Shown: in pieces, positions 36,001 to 46,400 of the stretch
Layout of the letters: each line of letters opens with the position of its first letter
Position numbering within the stretch: position 1 is the stretch's first letter
Notes under the pieces: model-generated
What the model saw: only the letters and a program-made list of their open reading frames with translations
Databases searched by the model: none
Told to the model about the DNA's origin: nothing
Assembly: GCA_049645705.1 (NCBI GenBank)
Contig: JBARUK010000002.1
Coordinates: 62,001 to 126,000, forward strand
From: JBGNFV01 sp049645705
GTDB lineage: Bacteria; Bacteroidota; Bacteroidia; Cytophagales; Cyclobacteriaceae
Direction of reading: 5' to 3'
DNA length: 64,000 nt
Program-made: the position numbers and the translations under genes

Positions 36001-37553
36001 CTGCGGCGGGCCACGGCGTGCAGGGAAGCTTCGGCACCGGGTAGCCAGTTGATGTACTTTTCTCTCAGGTCATTAAGGGCTGTAGCGCTTTTGGCCGAAA
36101 GTGTGAGTACCGCCTGTCCGGCCGGTTCGGGTGCGGTAGTGGCCTCAGCGGGTACATACTCTTCTACGATCACATGCGCATTGCTGCCGGTAAAACCGAA
36201 GGAACTGACGGCGGCCCGGCACAGGGACTCCCCTGGCGTCGGTTGCCACTCAGCCTTTTCTTGTATGAGGCGTATCTGCGGGTATTTCTGCCAGGGTATG
36301 TGGGTGCTGGGCTGCTGCACGTGCAGGTGGGGTACCAGGCTGCGGTTTTTCAGGCAGAGCAGGGTCTTGATAAGCCCGGCTATACCGGCGGCAGCCTCCA
36401 GGTGGCCGATATTGGTTTTGAGAGAGCCTATATATAAGGTATTGTCCGCCGGGCGCTTGCCGTATACATTGGCGATGGCCTCGAACTCGATGGGGTCGCC
36501 CAGGCTGGTACCAGTGCCATGGCATTCGATATAGCCTACCTGGGCGGGCTTCAGTCTGGCGTCTTTCAGGGCCTTTTCAATTACGGCCTGCTGGGCGAGT
36601 CCGTTAGGTACGGTGAGGCCACCGGCCCGGCCATCGTGGTTGATGGCAGTACCGCGGATGACACCGTAGACATGGTTTCCGTCTTTAATGGCCTGCGAAA
36701 GAGGCTTCAGGATCACCATGCCTACACCTTCGCCACGCGTGTAGCCGTCGGCGGACTCGTCAAAGGTCTTGCAGCGACCGTCGGGTGCCAGCATATTAGC
36801 CTGGCAGAAGTTTACCATGATCTCGGGCGAGAGCAGCATGTTCACACCACCGACCAGGGCTGCGCCGCATTCGCTGTTTTGCAGGCTGCGACAGGCCTGG
36901 TGCAGGGCCACGAGTGAGGAAGAACAGGCGGTATCGGTAGAGAGTACGGGGCCGTTAAAACCGAAAAAGTGGGCAATACGGCCCGCCCCTCCGCTCAGGG
37001 TATTACCTGTGCCGGTGTAGGCACTCACGGGGGCATGTGACTGGTGCAGGCGGATGGCATTATCGAAAGCAGCGGTACCGATGAAGACGCCGGTCTCGCT
37101 CTTATCGTAAATGGAGGGGGCTATGTTGGCATTCTCGAAGGCCTCCCAGGCGGCTTCGAGCAATAGGCGCTGCTGCGGGTCCATATACTTCGCCTCGGTG
37201 GGGGAAATATTAAAGAAAGCCGGGTCGAATACTTTATGGTTACGGGCGAGTACACCGCCACGATTTACGTAGTAGGTGTCTTCGCGGGTGGGGTCCGGAT
37301 CATGGTAGCGGCCGGTGTCCCAGCGGTCTGCGGGCAGGTGACTGGTCAGGTCTTTGCCTTGGGTCAGGGCCTTCCAGAAGTCGGAGAGGGTGTCGTTGGC
37401 ATGGGGCAGTTTGCAGCTCATACCCACCACAGCAATGGGCTCACGGTCTGAGGTGCCCCCCTCTTTCAGGCGGGCATTTTCTTCCTTCAGCTTCCTGATG
37501 GCATTCAGGCTACGCTGGATCTGGTCTTTCCAATAAGCTATATCCGCACTCAT
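33066..37553 (-). CDS. type I PKS module KS-AT-KR-ACP
   Basis: About 1495 aa; GTG 37556 is possible, but ATG 37553 gives a TGATG coupling with the upstream PKS stop, so I prefer it. An N-terminal coiled coil (WKDQIQRSLNAIRKLKEENA) acts as docking domain. Residue numbers count from the GTG. KS: Cys211, His346, His385. AT: Ser651 in GHSIGE and HAFH at 750-753, the malonyl-CoA signature. The segment ~920-1120 is the KR structural subdomain; no DH is present. KR: GGTGALG ~1131, catalytic Ser1258, Tyr1271, Asn1275; VLSD in place of LDD keeps the second Asp, suggesting B-type. ACP Ser1412. It adds one malonyl unit and leaves a beta-hydroxyl. The acidic C-terminal helix (MTEEEIDALLKSMS) resembles the other PKS tails in the operon. 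Confidence 0.93.
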   Translation of the reverse strand: MSADIAYWKDQIQRSLNAIRKLKEENARLKEGGTSDREPIAVVGMSCKLPHANDTLSDFWKALTQGKDLTSHLPADRWDTGRYHDPDPTREDTYYVNRGGVLARNHKVFDPAFFNISPTEAKYMDPQQRLLLEAAWEAFENANIAPSIYDKSETGVFIGTAAFDNAIRLHQSHAPVSAYTGTGNTLSGGAGRIAHFFGFNGPVLSTDTACSSSLVALHQACRSLQNSECGAALVGGVNMLLSPEIMVNFCQANMLAPDGRCKTFDESADGYTRGEGVGMVILKPLSQAIKDGNHVYGVIRGTAINHDGRAGGLTVPNGLAQQAVIEKALKDARLKPAQVGYIECHGTGTSLGDPIEFEAIANVYGKRPADNTLYIGSLKTNIGHLEAAAGIAGLIKTLLCLKNRSLVPHLHVQQPSTHIPWQKYPQIRLIQEKAEWQPTPGESLCRAAVSSFGFTGSNAHVIVEEYVPAEATTAPEPAGQAVLTLSAKSATALNDLREKYINWLPGAEASLHAVARRSQSGREHFAYRMAVAGATKGEWLEQLTGAEPAQTETTPPKVAFLFTGQGAQYHDMGATLYKEHAFFRKKIDECSRLLEGKLPVSLTSLLYDEAHAEELHQTRYAQPALFAIEYATASLWMYLGLQPDVLLGHSIGELPAACLAGVFSLQDALTLVAERGRLMHEAPGDGVMHSVEMAGAQLEALIANESMVSVAAHNTPVQSVLSGQRETVERIITGLQAKGIHSKALRVSHAFHSPLMAEAKERFYTLLKTISFSKPAIPIISNLNGKVLSDQLATPEYWAEQIVNPVRFADCIGALPPQEITCCLEVGPNPVLLSFIGNTLSEAPVAVPTLRRVQDAGHSFAKALTKLYEAGADLQWENLQPGYRPESVLLPNYAWQHREYWVEGTCQPTPGHTAEPAPGVYTEVWREEETTKGGQEATPAPWLLAGWQADENEHLKTFLENKGHEVIRLRMGEGQEAITRTLDAVSEDFNLVLCPPATGDITGTEETGWQFIALMQQMERRKMMRRMKTYSVVLHSEAESLSAAENGLMTLSRVLENELGAGGFSRIILDGQSTGSLLEKAYTEMLSGQRESTVRLREEQRSVLRLEKEAAAQPGTTTLFSEEKSYLVTGGTGALGVELVRWAATQGARHMVLVSRSGKLKDDSLLTDMRQAGLQMEVVAADIADHQQVNTLCADFGTRYPALGGVFHLAGVLSDATMAGLDEADFRRVYQPKAAGARHLHEATKTMDPDYFVQFSSVAALLGAPGQANYAFANSVADSLTHLRTAGNLPCLTLNWGPWAGAGMAESYSGQEQVLYKHSVEAGFRVMAGLMARKASGRYLIGTFNESLSRTLDMPLLRSEKAGQAQVTPAETETGESLSLEGLKNVLAGVLEIPASQLENHVPVINYGFDSLLALKTKNKIYRDYGIDLDTEAFMRNPSIDDLYAMISEQQEGEKPDATEEEEQEEMAAISAEEQLANLDQMTEEEIDALLKSMS

Positions 37554-40500
37554 CACAGGCTGTTTAGTTCTTCGTCCAATAGTTTCGACAGCTCTTCGGC
37601 TGTCATGTCATCCTCTTTCTTTTCTGCTTCCGCGGCAGGGGCTGCGGGCTGCTTGTCGAAGTAGCCCGCTATGGCGTCCATGGTGGAGTAGTTGAACAGG
37701 AAGCCGGGGCCGATCTCTTCGCCGGTCAGCTTCTCTATCTTGTTTTTCAGTTCTACTGCCATAAGGGAGTCCAGGCCATAATCGAAGAGGGAGCGGGCCG
37801 GGTCTACCTTATGGTGCTCAGAGAGGCCAAGCACTTGGCGGATGGTCCGGCGAACGGTAGCGGGCAGATCATCCGTAACGGGGGCAGTGGCCATAGGCTT
37901 TTTGGCAGACGCCGTGGCGCGGGTGCGCAGGCTGTCCAGCAGGGGGGTACGGCCGTAGTAAGGCACCTCACGGCTCAGGCCTGCCCAGTCTACATCAGCT
38001 ATGGCAAGCTGGTCGCGGTCTTCGCGCAGGGCGGTGGCTATGGCGCCGAAGTCTTCTGCTACGTTCAGTTTGCGGATGCTGCTGCCCTGCATGTCCAGGT
38101 CGCGTGCCATACCATGACCGGCAAAAGGGCCCCAGTTAAGAGTGGTACCCGGCAGCCCCTGCTCACGCCGCCAGGCTACCAGGCTGTCCATGGCCGCATT
38201 AGCTGCGGCATAGGCAAACTGCCCGGTGCGTCCGATGACGGCAGCGATGGACGAGAAGCAGACAAAGTGCCGCAGAACGAAATCCTGCGCATGATGGTGC
38301 AGCCACCAGGCGCCCTGTAATTTTGGCGCCATAACCCTGACCATAGCGTCGGCCTCCTGCTGCAGGAGCAGGCGGTCATCCAGCAGACCGGCAGTATGGA
38401 ATATGCCGCGCAGGTTATACCCCTCTCCTTTCAGCGTATCGAAAGCGGCTTTTACGGAGTCCTCGTCGGCCACATCGCCGGACAGATAGGTGATACGGAC
38501 GCCATTGGCCATCAGCTTTTGATGTACGGGGTTGGCGGCCGGTTTACCGCTGCGGCTCATGACTACGAAGCGGCGTGCGCCGTGGTCATACATCCACTGC
38601 AGTAACTGGCTGCCCAGTCCGCCATTGCCCCCTGTAATGAGGTAGTCCTCGTAGGGGAAGAACAGCGGTACCCCGGGGTGCTGGTGGTGAGTCAGTACTA
38701 CTTTTCCTACGTTTTTTCCTTTGGCAAAATGGGCAAATGCCTTTTCTGCTTGCTTTATGGGCCAGTCTGTATGGGGAATGGCCTTCAGTTCACCCTTGGC
38801 CATCCGATCCAGTACGGCCTGGAATACGCCGCGAATAAGCTGCGGATCTACCCGGGCTATTTCGCCAATGTCAAAATTGAAGTAGCGGACATCGGGGCGC
38901 AGGGCGTTAATTTTATCGATGGTCTCCTGCTTCACCTTGCCTATTTCCAGGAAGCAGCCGCCCTCTTCCAGCAGGTCGAGGCTTTTGAACATAAAGTCTC
39001 CGCTGAGGCTGTTGAGTACTACGCTTACACCTTTGCCTGCCGTATCGGCCCTGATCTCTTCGGCAAAGTCGAGGGTGCGGGAATTGTAGACGTGCTTCAC
39101 GCCTTTGCTGCGCAGGATGTGGTGCTTGGGCTGGCTGGCGGTACCGAATATTTCGGCCCCAGCCAGTTGGGCCACCTGTAGCGCGGACAGCCCTACGCCA
39201 CCGGCAGCGGCGTGGATTAGTACCCGACTGTCAGGGTCTATCCCGGCCAGGTCCATGAGAGCGTACCAGGCGGTAATGAAGACGATGGGCAGGGTGGCGG
39301 CTTCTTCAAAGGTGAGGGCTTCGGGCTTTTGGAACACGAAGTCTTTGTGCACGGTGGTGTGGCTGCCGATACTGCCGGGGGCAATGGTTCCTATTACCTC
39401 ATCACTTGCCCGTATGTCTTTTACATTCTCTCCTACGGCAGTGACTATACCGGCGCACTCGAAGCCAAATTCGAAGGTATTGTCCTCACCCTTCGGCATG
39501 GGCAGAGCCCCGAGGGCGTAGAGTACTTCTTTGAAATTGACGCCGGAAGCGACTACGCGCATGGCTACCTCATCGGGTGCGGGAGCAGCAGGGCTGAAGG
39601 TTTGCAGGTAAAGGTCACTAAATGAGCCTGGCTCGTCTATTTTCAGTTTATAGTTACTGTGAAGATTTGCTTCAGGTGCCTGTGTAGTCCGCAAACGCTG
39701 TCCGAAGATCACTTCACCGGCCAATAGCATGCGTTCTTCCTCCGTTTCGTAGCAGAGGGCTTTCTGCAGGTTCAGGTAGTTGGGTTCAGCTTTATCTATA
39801 CCTATTACCTGTACATTCAGGCGCGGCTCTTCCTGATTCAGCACCGCGGTGAGGCCATACATATTGCCCGGTTGGATGCTCTCGGTTTGCCCGGCAGGCA
39901 ACACGAGGCTTAGCCCGGGCACGTGCTTGTCGCTGTTTTTCAGCAGACTTTTGGTCAGGGTCAGGAGCATAGTCGCTCCTTCCTGAATAGTTTCCGGGCC
40001 GCCAGCTTCGATCGTACTCAGATCTAATATTACCTGGTCTATATTACCCGCTTTAGCAAGAAAATCCCTACAGGCGGTTTCGGCCAGCAGGTTTACAGGG
40101 TAAATAGCTTCACCGCTGGTTGTCTCTTTTTCACTGTGCGCGGCCTCCAGGTATTCCAGGCCTTCATTTTCCAGGGCCTGGCGCAGGCGGCTATTGGCCG
40201 GGTTACCGGCATTGATGAGCAGGGCGGTCCTGTTGGTCTTTTTACTACCAAAAGCACTGTCTGGCAGTACCTCCCAGCCGCTGTGGTACAGCTTACTGCG
40301 ATCGGCAGCGGGGGCTTTCTTTTCCAGTTTCCTGAAAATGACATTGTCTATCAGGGCTACTGGCTCGTTTTCTTCGCTGTAGATGTGGTATACGGCGGAG
40401 AAGGTGCTGTTCTGCCCGTTACGGCGCAGTTCGGCGTGTACGTTCAGACGCGTGGGTACGCTACGGAGCCGTACCATTTTGCCGATGAAAACGGGCACGA

Positions 40501-43465
40501 AAGTATCGCTGCCGGCTTCCTGCAGCAGGCTGGCTCCGGCCAGTTGCAGGCAGGCATCGAGCATAGCGGGGTGGAAGGCGTAGCGGTCGTAGTCTTGCAG
40601 CAGGCTTTGGGGGGCCTCTACTCTGCCGCTTACGAGGTCATCGCCACAGGTAAAATCCCTGATACCCTGGTACAGCGGGCCGTAGTGATAGCCGAAGCCG
40701 GCCAGCTTTTGGTAGAGGTCGGCGCCTTTGTAGCGGGAGCCGGACAGTTGCAGGCGTGCCGGGTCGAAACCCGTCACCGTTGCATCAGCCGTATTTTCGA
40801 GCTGCCCGCTGGCACATAGTTTATACCCCTGCGCGCCAGGGTAGTACACAGAGACCTGGGTATCGCCGTCTTTAGGTTCGCATATGGACTGCAGCCCGGC
40901 ATCCTGTCCGGAGGGGACGATGTAGGTATCGGAAAAGGAGATATTTTTTAACTGTACGGGCCCTTCTGCCTGTTCTGCACGGGCTGCGGCGAGCAACAGC
41001 TCTACGTAGGCGGCACCGGGTACGGTCACTTTGCCCCGGATGCTGTGGTCCCGGATCTGGGCAGCAGTCAGTCGATTTTTGATGAGGTACACTCCTTCAC
41101 CCTTTGCATATGGCATAATGGCCTCGCAGTAGGGGTGCAGATTCTCTACCACTTCTTTTTCCGGTACGGAGCGGCTGTCCAGCCAGTAGCGTTCGCGGGC
41201 AAAAGGGTAGTTAGGCAGGGCCACTTGGCGGTGGGGCTGGCTGTAAACGGCCTGCCAGTTGATAGCCAGCCCGTTTTCATATAGCCCGGCGAGACGGGTA
41301 TAGAGGTCTTCTCCGGTAAGGGAGAAGATCAGTCTGTTTGCGGAAGCGGGTTTTACGGCCTCGGTGGCCTTCTCACTGATCACCTTTTTCCAGAAGTCTG
41401 CAGACATCAGCTCGTGGGTGAGCAGGAGGGCATCTGTACCGGTGCGGATGGGCAGGGTGGGTTTGTGAAGGGGCAAGTTGGCGTTGCCGCCACTTTGCAG
41501 GTAGTCGAGGGAATGCTCCAGACTAAGCACGCCGCCCAGACAGGCAGCAACCAGCAGGTGAAAACCTTCGGCCTGCAGGCTGTCGGGGCTAAGCCCGATC
41601 TGCTGGTAATAGCGCGCCAGGGCGAGGGCAGTGCAGAAGGTATCGGCTGGCTGCCAGGCCTGATTTTGCTCTATTATTTCTGTAAAAGAATACCCAAAAC
41701 GGGCTTTTAGTGCCGGATCGATGGACCCGACGATCTCGCGGAAAGCCCGGGAATGGGGGTACAGGTCTTTGGCTGTCTTTTTGATATCTGCTGCGGTTCC
41801 TGCCAGGTGCAGGGTAAGGGCTTCTTTTTTCTTCTCGGAAAGAGGACTTTTCTGCTGCAGTAAGGACTTTACCTCTTCCAGGCTGCTTACGCGGAGGGCG
41901 TGGCGGTAGAGGAAATGGCTGCGGCCTTTGGTGGTACTGAGGCAGAGGTCGTGCAGGCGGGTGCCCGGCTGTGCGGCCAGGTAGCGGGCATACTGCTCTT
42001 TAAGCTGCTGCAAGGCCTCGGGCGATTTGGCGGATAGGGCGAAGATGTAGCCGGGAGCGGGCGGATCTTCGGCGGGTGCTTCCGTGGCTTCGGCCAGGAG
42101 GATATGGGCATTGGTGCCGGACATGCCAAAGGAGCTGACCCCGGCGTAGCGTTTGTCTGAGCGGGCCTGCCACCCGGTTTCGGCAGTGGGTACGCGGAAG
42201 GGCAGACCCTCCCAGTCAATGTTTTTATTGGGGGTGCTGAAGTGCAGGTTACGGGGAATACGGCCTTTCTGCAAGGCCATCACGGTTTTGATAAGTCCGG
42301 CAACACCGGCGGCTGATTCGGCATGGCCGATGTTGGACTTCACGGCACCGATGTAGAGGGGGTCGGAAGTGCTGTGGGTATTGCCGAATACGGCCTGCAG
42401 GGCCCGTAACTCTATGGGGTCGCCCAGGTTGGTGCCGGTGCCGTGGCACTCGATGTAGCCGACCTCTTCGGGTTTTACACCGCTCTTATCCAGCACGTCT
42501 TTGATGAGGGCAGCCTGGGCCTTCATATTGGGTACGGTGATGGAGCTGCTGGTGGCGTTGTGGTTTACCTGGCTGCCTTTGATCACGGCGAGCACGGTAT
42601 TGCCATCACGACGGGCATCGCTCAGGCGCTTAAGCACGACTACGCCACAGCCTTCGCTACGAATATAGCCGTCGGCAGAGTCGTCAAAGGTCTTGCAGCG
42701 GCCCCCGGGGGAGAGCATGCTGGCCTGTGCGGTCACGATGGAGTTGGTGGGGTTAATAAGGGCATTGACACCCCCGGCGAGGGCCAGGCAGCAGTCACCG
42801 TTCAGCAGGGCCTGGGCGGCGAGGTGTACGGATGTGAGGGACGATGAGCAGGCGGTGTCCACGGTCATGGATGGACCGGCAAAACCGAAGGTGTGTGAGA
42901 TTCGGCCGGAGGCAGCATTGTGGGCATTGCCTACGCCGTAGAAGGCATTGATCTTGTTGCTGCCGTGGCGCTCGATCATATCGCTGAGGTAGTCGCTGGT
43001 GGTGAGACCTACGAATACGCCGGTGCGGTGGCTGTCGTGCTCACGGTCTACGGGAATACCGGCATTTTCCAGTGCCTGCCAGGCGGTTTCCAGCAGGATA
43101 CGGTGCTGGGGATCAATATAGGTGGCTTCGCGGGGCGAGATACCGAAAAAGAAGGGATCAAAACGGTCTATACCATCTACAAAGCCCCCCTGATCGGTGT
43201 AGATCTTACCGGCGGCGGGGCTGGGGTCGAAGTAGCGCTCGCTGCTCCAGCGTTCGCCGGGCACAAGGCTGACACCGTCTTTGCCTTCGCTCAGAAACTG
43301 CCAGAAGGCCCGGGGACTGTCTATCCCGCCGGGAAAGCGGCAGCCCATGCCCACGATGGCCACGGCCTCCTGTTCTGCCTGGCGGTAGCCCTGTAGTTCG
43401 GCTTTTAGCTTCCTGATCTCCAGGAGTGCTTTTTTGATGATCGCTTTGTTATCCGTCTTCTCCAT
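37553..43465 (-). CDS. type I PKS module KS-(decayed AT)-DH-ER-KR-ACP
   Basis: About 1970 aa from ATG 43465; a TTG nine bases upstream is less likely. Residue numbers count from the TTG. N-terminal coiled coil (IIKKALLEIRKLKAEL). KS: Cys209, His344, His384. The AT region (~475-760) is recognisable by alignment to its neighbours but decayed: the GQG loop reads LAGTAAD and the GHSIGE nucleophile reads AEGFHLL, with no HAFH motif. DH: His810 (HSIRGKVTVP) and Asp973 (LDACLQ). ER: NADPH loop HAAAGGVGLS at 1421-1430. KR: GGNGGLG at ~1615, LDD at 1698-1700 (B-type), Ser/Tyr/Asn at ~1741/1755/1759. ACP Ser1903. It must be charged with malonyl by an AT in trans, then fully reduces. C-terminal helix MTAEELSKLLDEELNSL. 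Confidence 0.92.
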   Translation of the reverse strand: MEKTDNKAIIKKALLEIRKLKAELQGYRQAEQEAVAIVGMGCRFPGGIDSPRAFWQFLSEGKDGVSLVPGERWSSERYFDPSPAAGKIYTDQGGFVDGIDRFDPFFFGISPREATYIDPQHRILLETAWQALENAGIPVDREHDSHRTGVFVGLTTSDYLSDMIERHGSNKINAFYGVGNAHNAASGRISHTFGFAGPSMTVDTACSSSLTSVHLAAQALLNGDCCLALAGGVNALINPTNSIVTAQASMLSPGGRCKTFDDSADGYIRSEGCGVVVLKRLSDARRDGNTVLAVIKGSQVNHNATSSSITVPNMKAQAALIKDVLDKSGVKPEEVGYIECHGTGTNLGDPIELRALQAVFGNTHSTSDPLYIGAVKSNIGHAESAAGVAGLIKTVMALQKGRIPRNLHFSTPNKNIDWEGLPFRVPTAETGWQARSDKRYAGVSSFGMSGTNAHILLAEATEAPAEDPPAPGYIFALSAKSPEALQQLKEQYARYLAAQPGTRLHDLCLSTTKGRSHFLYRHALRVSSLEEVKSLLQQKSPLSEKKKEALTLHLAGTAADIKKTAKDLYPHSRAFREIVGSIDPALKARFGYSFTEIIEQNQAWQPADTFCTALALARYYQQIGLSPDSLQAEGFHLLVAACLGGVLSLEHSLDYLQSGGNANLPLHKPTLPIRTGTDALLLTHELMSADFWKKVISEKATEAVKPASANRLIFSLTGEDLYTRLAGLYENGLAINWQAVYSQPHRQVALPNYPFARERYWLDSRSVPEKEVVENLHPYCEAIMPYAKGEGVYLIKNRLTAAQIRDHSIRGKVTVPGAAYVELLLAAARAEQAEGPVQLKNISFSDTYIVPSGQDAGLQSICEPKDGDTQVSVYYPGAQGYKLCASGQLENTADATVTGFDPARLQLSGSRYKGADLYQKLAGFGYHYGPLYQGIRDFTCGDDLVSGRVEAPQSLLQDYDRYAFHPAMLDACLQLAGASLLQEAGSDTFVPVFIGKMVRLRSVPTRLNVHAELRRNGQNSTFSAVYHIYSEENEPVALIDNVIFRKLEKKAPAADRSKLYHSGWEVLPDSAFGSKKTNRTALLINAGNPANSRLRQALENEGLEYLEAAHSEKETTSGEAIYPVNLLAETACRDFLAKAGNIDQVILDLSTIEAGGPETIQEGATMLLTLTKSLLKNSDKHVPGLSLVLPAGQTESIQPGNMYGLTAVLNQEEPRLNVQVIGIDKAEPNYLNLQKALCYETEEERMLLAGEVIFGQRLRTTQAPEANLHSNYKLKIDEPGSFSDLYLQTFSPAAPAPDEVAMRVVASGVNFKEVLYALGALPMPKGEDNTFEFGFECAGIVTAVGENVKDIRASDEVIGTIAPGSIGSHTTVHKDFVFQKPEALTFEEAATLPIVFITAWYALMDLAGIDPDSRVLIHAAAGGVGLSALQVAQLAGAEIFGTASQPKHHILRSKGVKHVYNSRTLDFAEEIRADTAGKGVSVVLNSLSGDFMFKSLDLLEEGGCFLEIGKVKQETIDKINALRPDVRYFNFDIGEIARVDPQLIRGVFQAVLDRMAKGELKAIPHTDWPIKQAEKAFAHFAKGKNVGKVVLTHHQHPGVPLFFPYEDYLITGGNGGLGSQLLQWMYDHGARRFVVMSRSGKPAANPVHQKLMANGVRITYLSGDVADEDSVKAAFDTLKGEGYNLRGIFHTAGLLDDRLLLQQEADAMVRVMAPKLQGAWWLHHHAQDFVLRHFVCFSSIAAVIGRTGQFAYAAANAAMDSLVAWRREQGLPGTTLNWGPFAGHGMARDLDMQGSSIRKLNVAEDFGAIATALREDRDQLAIADVDWAGLSREVPYYGRTPLLDSLRTRATASAKKPMATAPVTDDLPATVRRTIRQVLGLSEHHKVDPARSLFDYGLDSLMAVELKNKIEKLTGEEIGPGFLFNYSTMDAIAGYFDKQPAAPAAEAEKKEDDMTAEELSKLLDEELNSL

Positions 43466-43485
43466 TGCTAGCAAGCTGGGTGTTA

Positions 43486-46400
43486 TTAGTTTTCGCTCAG
43501 TTCATTGGCCAGCAGGCGGGCCAGTTCATCTTCTGAGAGGTGGTCAAACTCCCCGGTATCCTGTATGTCTTCCTGCTCATGGGGTGAGACGGCCTGCACG
43601 TCTGTTACCTCCTCTTCTGTATTGCTTAGCTCGGCGGCCAGGTGGGCGGCTAGTCCGGCTATATTGGCCTGCTCAAACAGCAGGGTATTGGGCAGCTTAA
43701 GGCCGGTGCGCTGCTGCAGCTTGTTCTTCAGCTCCAGTGACATGAGGGAGTCGAGCCCCAGCTCGAAGAAGCCTGTCTGCACGGCGGGTAGCGTACCACT
43801 GCGGTGGCCGAGTATGGCCTGTACCATCTCCTGCAGCATGGTGCTAAGGAAATCTTTCCTGTCGCTGGCAAAGTCCAGGGCGGCCAGTTCTTTGCGCAGG
43901 GAATTTTCCTGTTGCTCTGCTGTCTGGCTGTCCTTATTATTTTCCTGCGGCTGAAGTAACCCGTCAAAGAGCTTGAATGAGCGGCTGCTGCTATAGATGG
44001 CGGCAAAACGCTCCCAATCGGCCTCTACTACTATGGCATGAGGCAGGTCGGCGGCGATGATCTGCCCCAGCCTGTCGAGGGCGGTTTGGGGCTGCAGGGG
44101 CGTTATGCCACTTTTGGCCATCTTCCCGGCAAAATCACCTGCTACCATCTGGCTCCCGGCCCAGGGCCCCCAGTTGATGGCAAAGGCTTTTTTGCCCTGC
44201 AGGCGCAGGCTATGGCAGAAGGCATCGAGGGCGTGGTTGGCCGCGCTGTAGAGCATCTGCCGGGCACTGCCCCATATGGCTACGATGGACGAGAAGTGAA
44301 GCTGTAAGGCTGCCGTATCGCCAAAGTAGCGGTCCAGGTACCGGGCTCCGAGCGCTTTGGTATCGACTATGTCACGGATGGCATCGGGCGTGGTCTCTTC
44401 GGGGCTCAGCTCGGCCGCTACGCCTGCGGCGTGTACGATGCCGCTCATGGTGAGGCCTTTTGTACCGAAGGTTTCGGCCAGGCGACGCACGTCTTCTTCG
44501 CTACGGACATCGCAGGTGGCTACCTCTGCGGTAGTGCTGGTGGCGAGGCGTTCTTTGAGGCTTTCGGGCACCTCAGCATTTTGCCTGCGGGTGAGCAGCA
44601 CAATGTGACTGGCCCCGGCCTGTGAGAGCCAGGCGGCCAGGTGCTGCCCGAGGGAGCCCAGCCCGCCGGAAATGAGGTAGGTGCCGCTGGTGCTGAAGCT
44701 TCCGGCAGCGGGGATGGCGGCTTTCTCTACCCGGTAGAGGTGGCGCTGCTCATCCTGGTAGTGGATAAATGGCTCGCCTGCTTCAGGGTGGCTTATATCC
44801 TGTATGAGTTGGGACAGAAGCCCCGGGGTGGCCGCCCGGTAGTTGATGATACCGGTAAACTGCTGCGGATGGTCGAGGCACAGGGCCTTAGCCGCACCGA
44901 AGAGCTGGCTGTAGGCTTCGTGTACTTCTGTGCCAGCGGTGGGTACGGCGCCACGCGTTACCACCACGGCATGGTGGCGGGGGTTTTCGGCCAGGCTGCG
45001 GGCCATGGCGGAGAGGGCGAGGTACATGGCCTGGTGCCATTTCGCTGGCCTGGCCCCATCGCGCGCTGTTTCATGGGTAAGGGTAAGTATGAGCCTGAGA
45101 GGTGTATCACCGGATACTTTTTGCCGGATGGCCTGCTGCCATCGGGTGTAGGTGGTCTGATGGTCTTCTGCCACAAACTCGCTAAGCCTGAGGGTATCTA
45201 CCTTTTCATTTTTACGGAAAAGGGCGAGCATGAGGGCAGGGTCTATGGCATCGCCTATTACGAGCCACTGCTCATGGATGTGACTGGCAGGTGGCACCTC
45301 ACGCGCAGGTACGGGTTGCCAGTTGGCGGTATACAGCAGGCTGTCTTCTTCGGCTGTCCCGCTGCCGGACAGGGCCTGGAGTTTCTTTACCAGCTTAGGC
45401 AGCAGGGCTTTTTCCTGTACAGAGAAAGCGCCCTGTGCTTCGAGGCGGGCCAGCAGGGATTGGGTATCGCCGGAGAGGGCGAGGCCTGGTCCGGCCGGAC
45501 GGGACCCGGCCAGACCCCTTTTTTTGAGCCAGTAAGAGTATTCAGTAAAGGGATAGAGGGGCAGTTTAACGGCCTCCACTGAAGCCTTTCCATAATAAGC
45601 CTCCCAGTTGATAGGCTGACCTGCCTGGTACAGTTTGCCAATGGCAGCGGTGAAATCACTCTCATCAGTGACTACACTACGCAGACAGGGAATAATCTCT
45701 TTGGCCTGGTCTGGGAAAAGCCGGGCGATCATAGGCAGCAGGACGGCTTTGGGGCCGATCTCTACAAAGACGTTGGCGCCCATTTCCCGGAGGGTCTCAG
45801 CTCCGTCTACAAAGTTTACGCTCTCGCGTATCTGGCGGCTCCAATAGCCGGGGGCCTGCATCTGGTCCTGTACCTGGCGGCCGGTCACGGTAGACACTAT
45901 AGGGAAGAGGGGCTGGTGGTAGCTGACGTTTTCTGCTACGGCGTGAAATTTGGCGGCGGCAGGCTCCATAAGGTGAGAGTGAAAGGCATGGCTTACCTTT
46001 AGTTGGGTCACTTTCAGTCCCTGCCCTTCCAGCTTTTCGGCCAGCTTTTTAAGGGGCTCGCGTTCACCGGACAGTACGACCTGACGGGTGCCGTTGTGGG
46101 CGGCGATGGAGATAGCAGGCTCTCTGTCCAGGTGGGCCTTTACTTCTGCCAGGGTAGCGGCTACGCTGTACATGAGGCCGGGGTTGGGCGCTTCGTCCAT
46201 TAATTTGCCCCGGTGGTACACAAGGCTGAGGGCATCTTCGAGGCTGAAAACGCCGGCGATACAGGCGGCGGCATACTCGCCAATGCTGTGGCCCATAAGT
46301 ATATCGGGGCGCACACCGAATGAGAGGAGCAAACGGCTGAGGGCATACTCCAGCACAAAGAGGGTGATCTGGGCGTGGTGGGTATTGTTGATCTCCTTAT

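Noticed and set aside
33066..37553. Dehydratase domain between AT and KR of module 3
   Set aside because: The ~200-residue segment lacks HxxxGxxxxP and reads as the KR structural subdomain.
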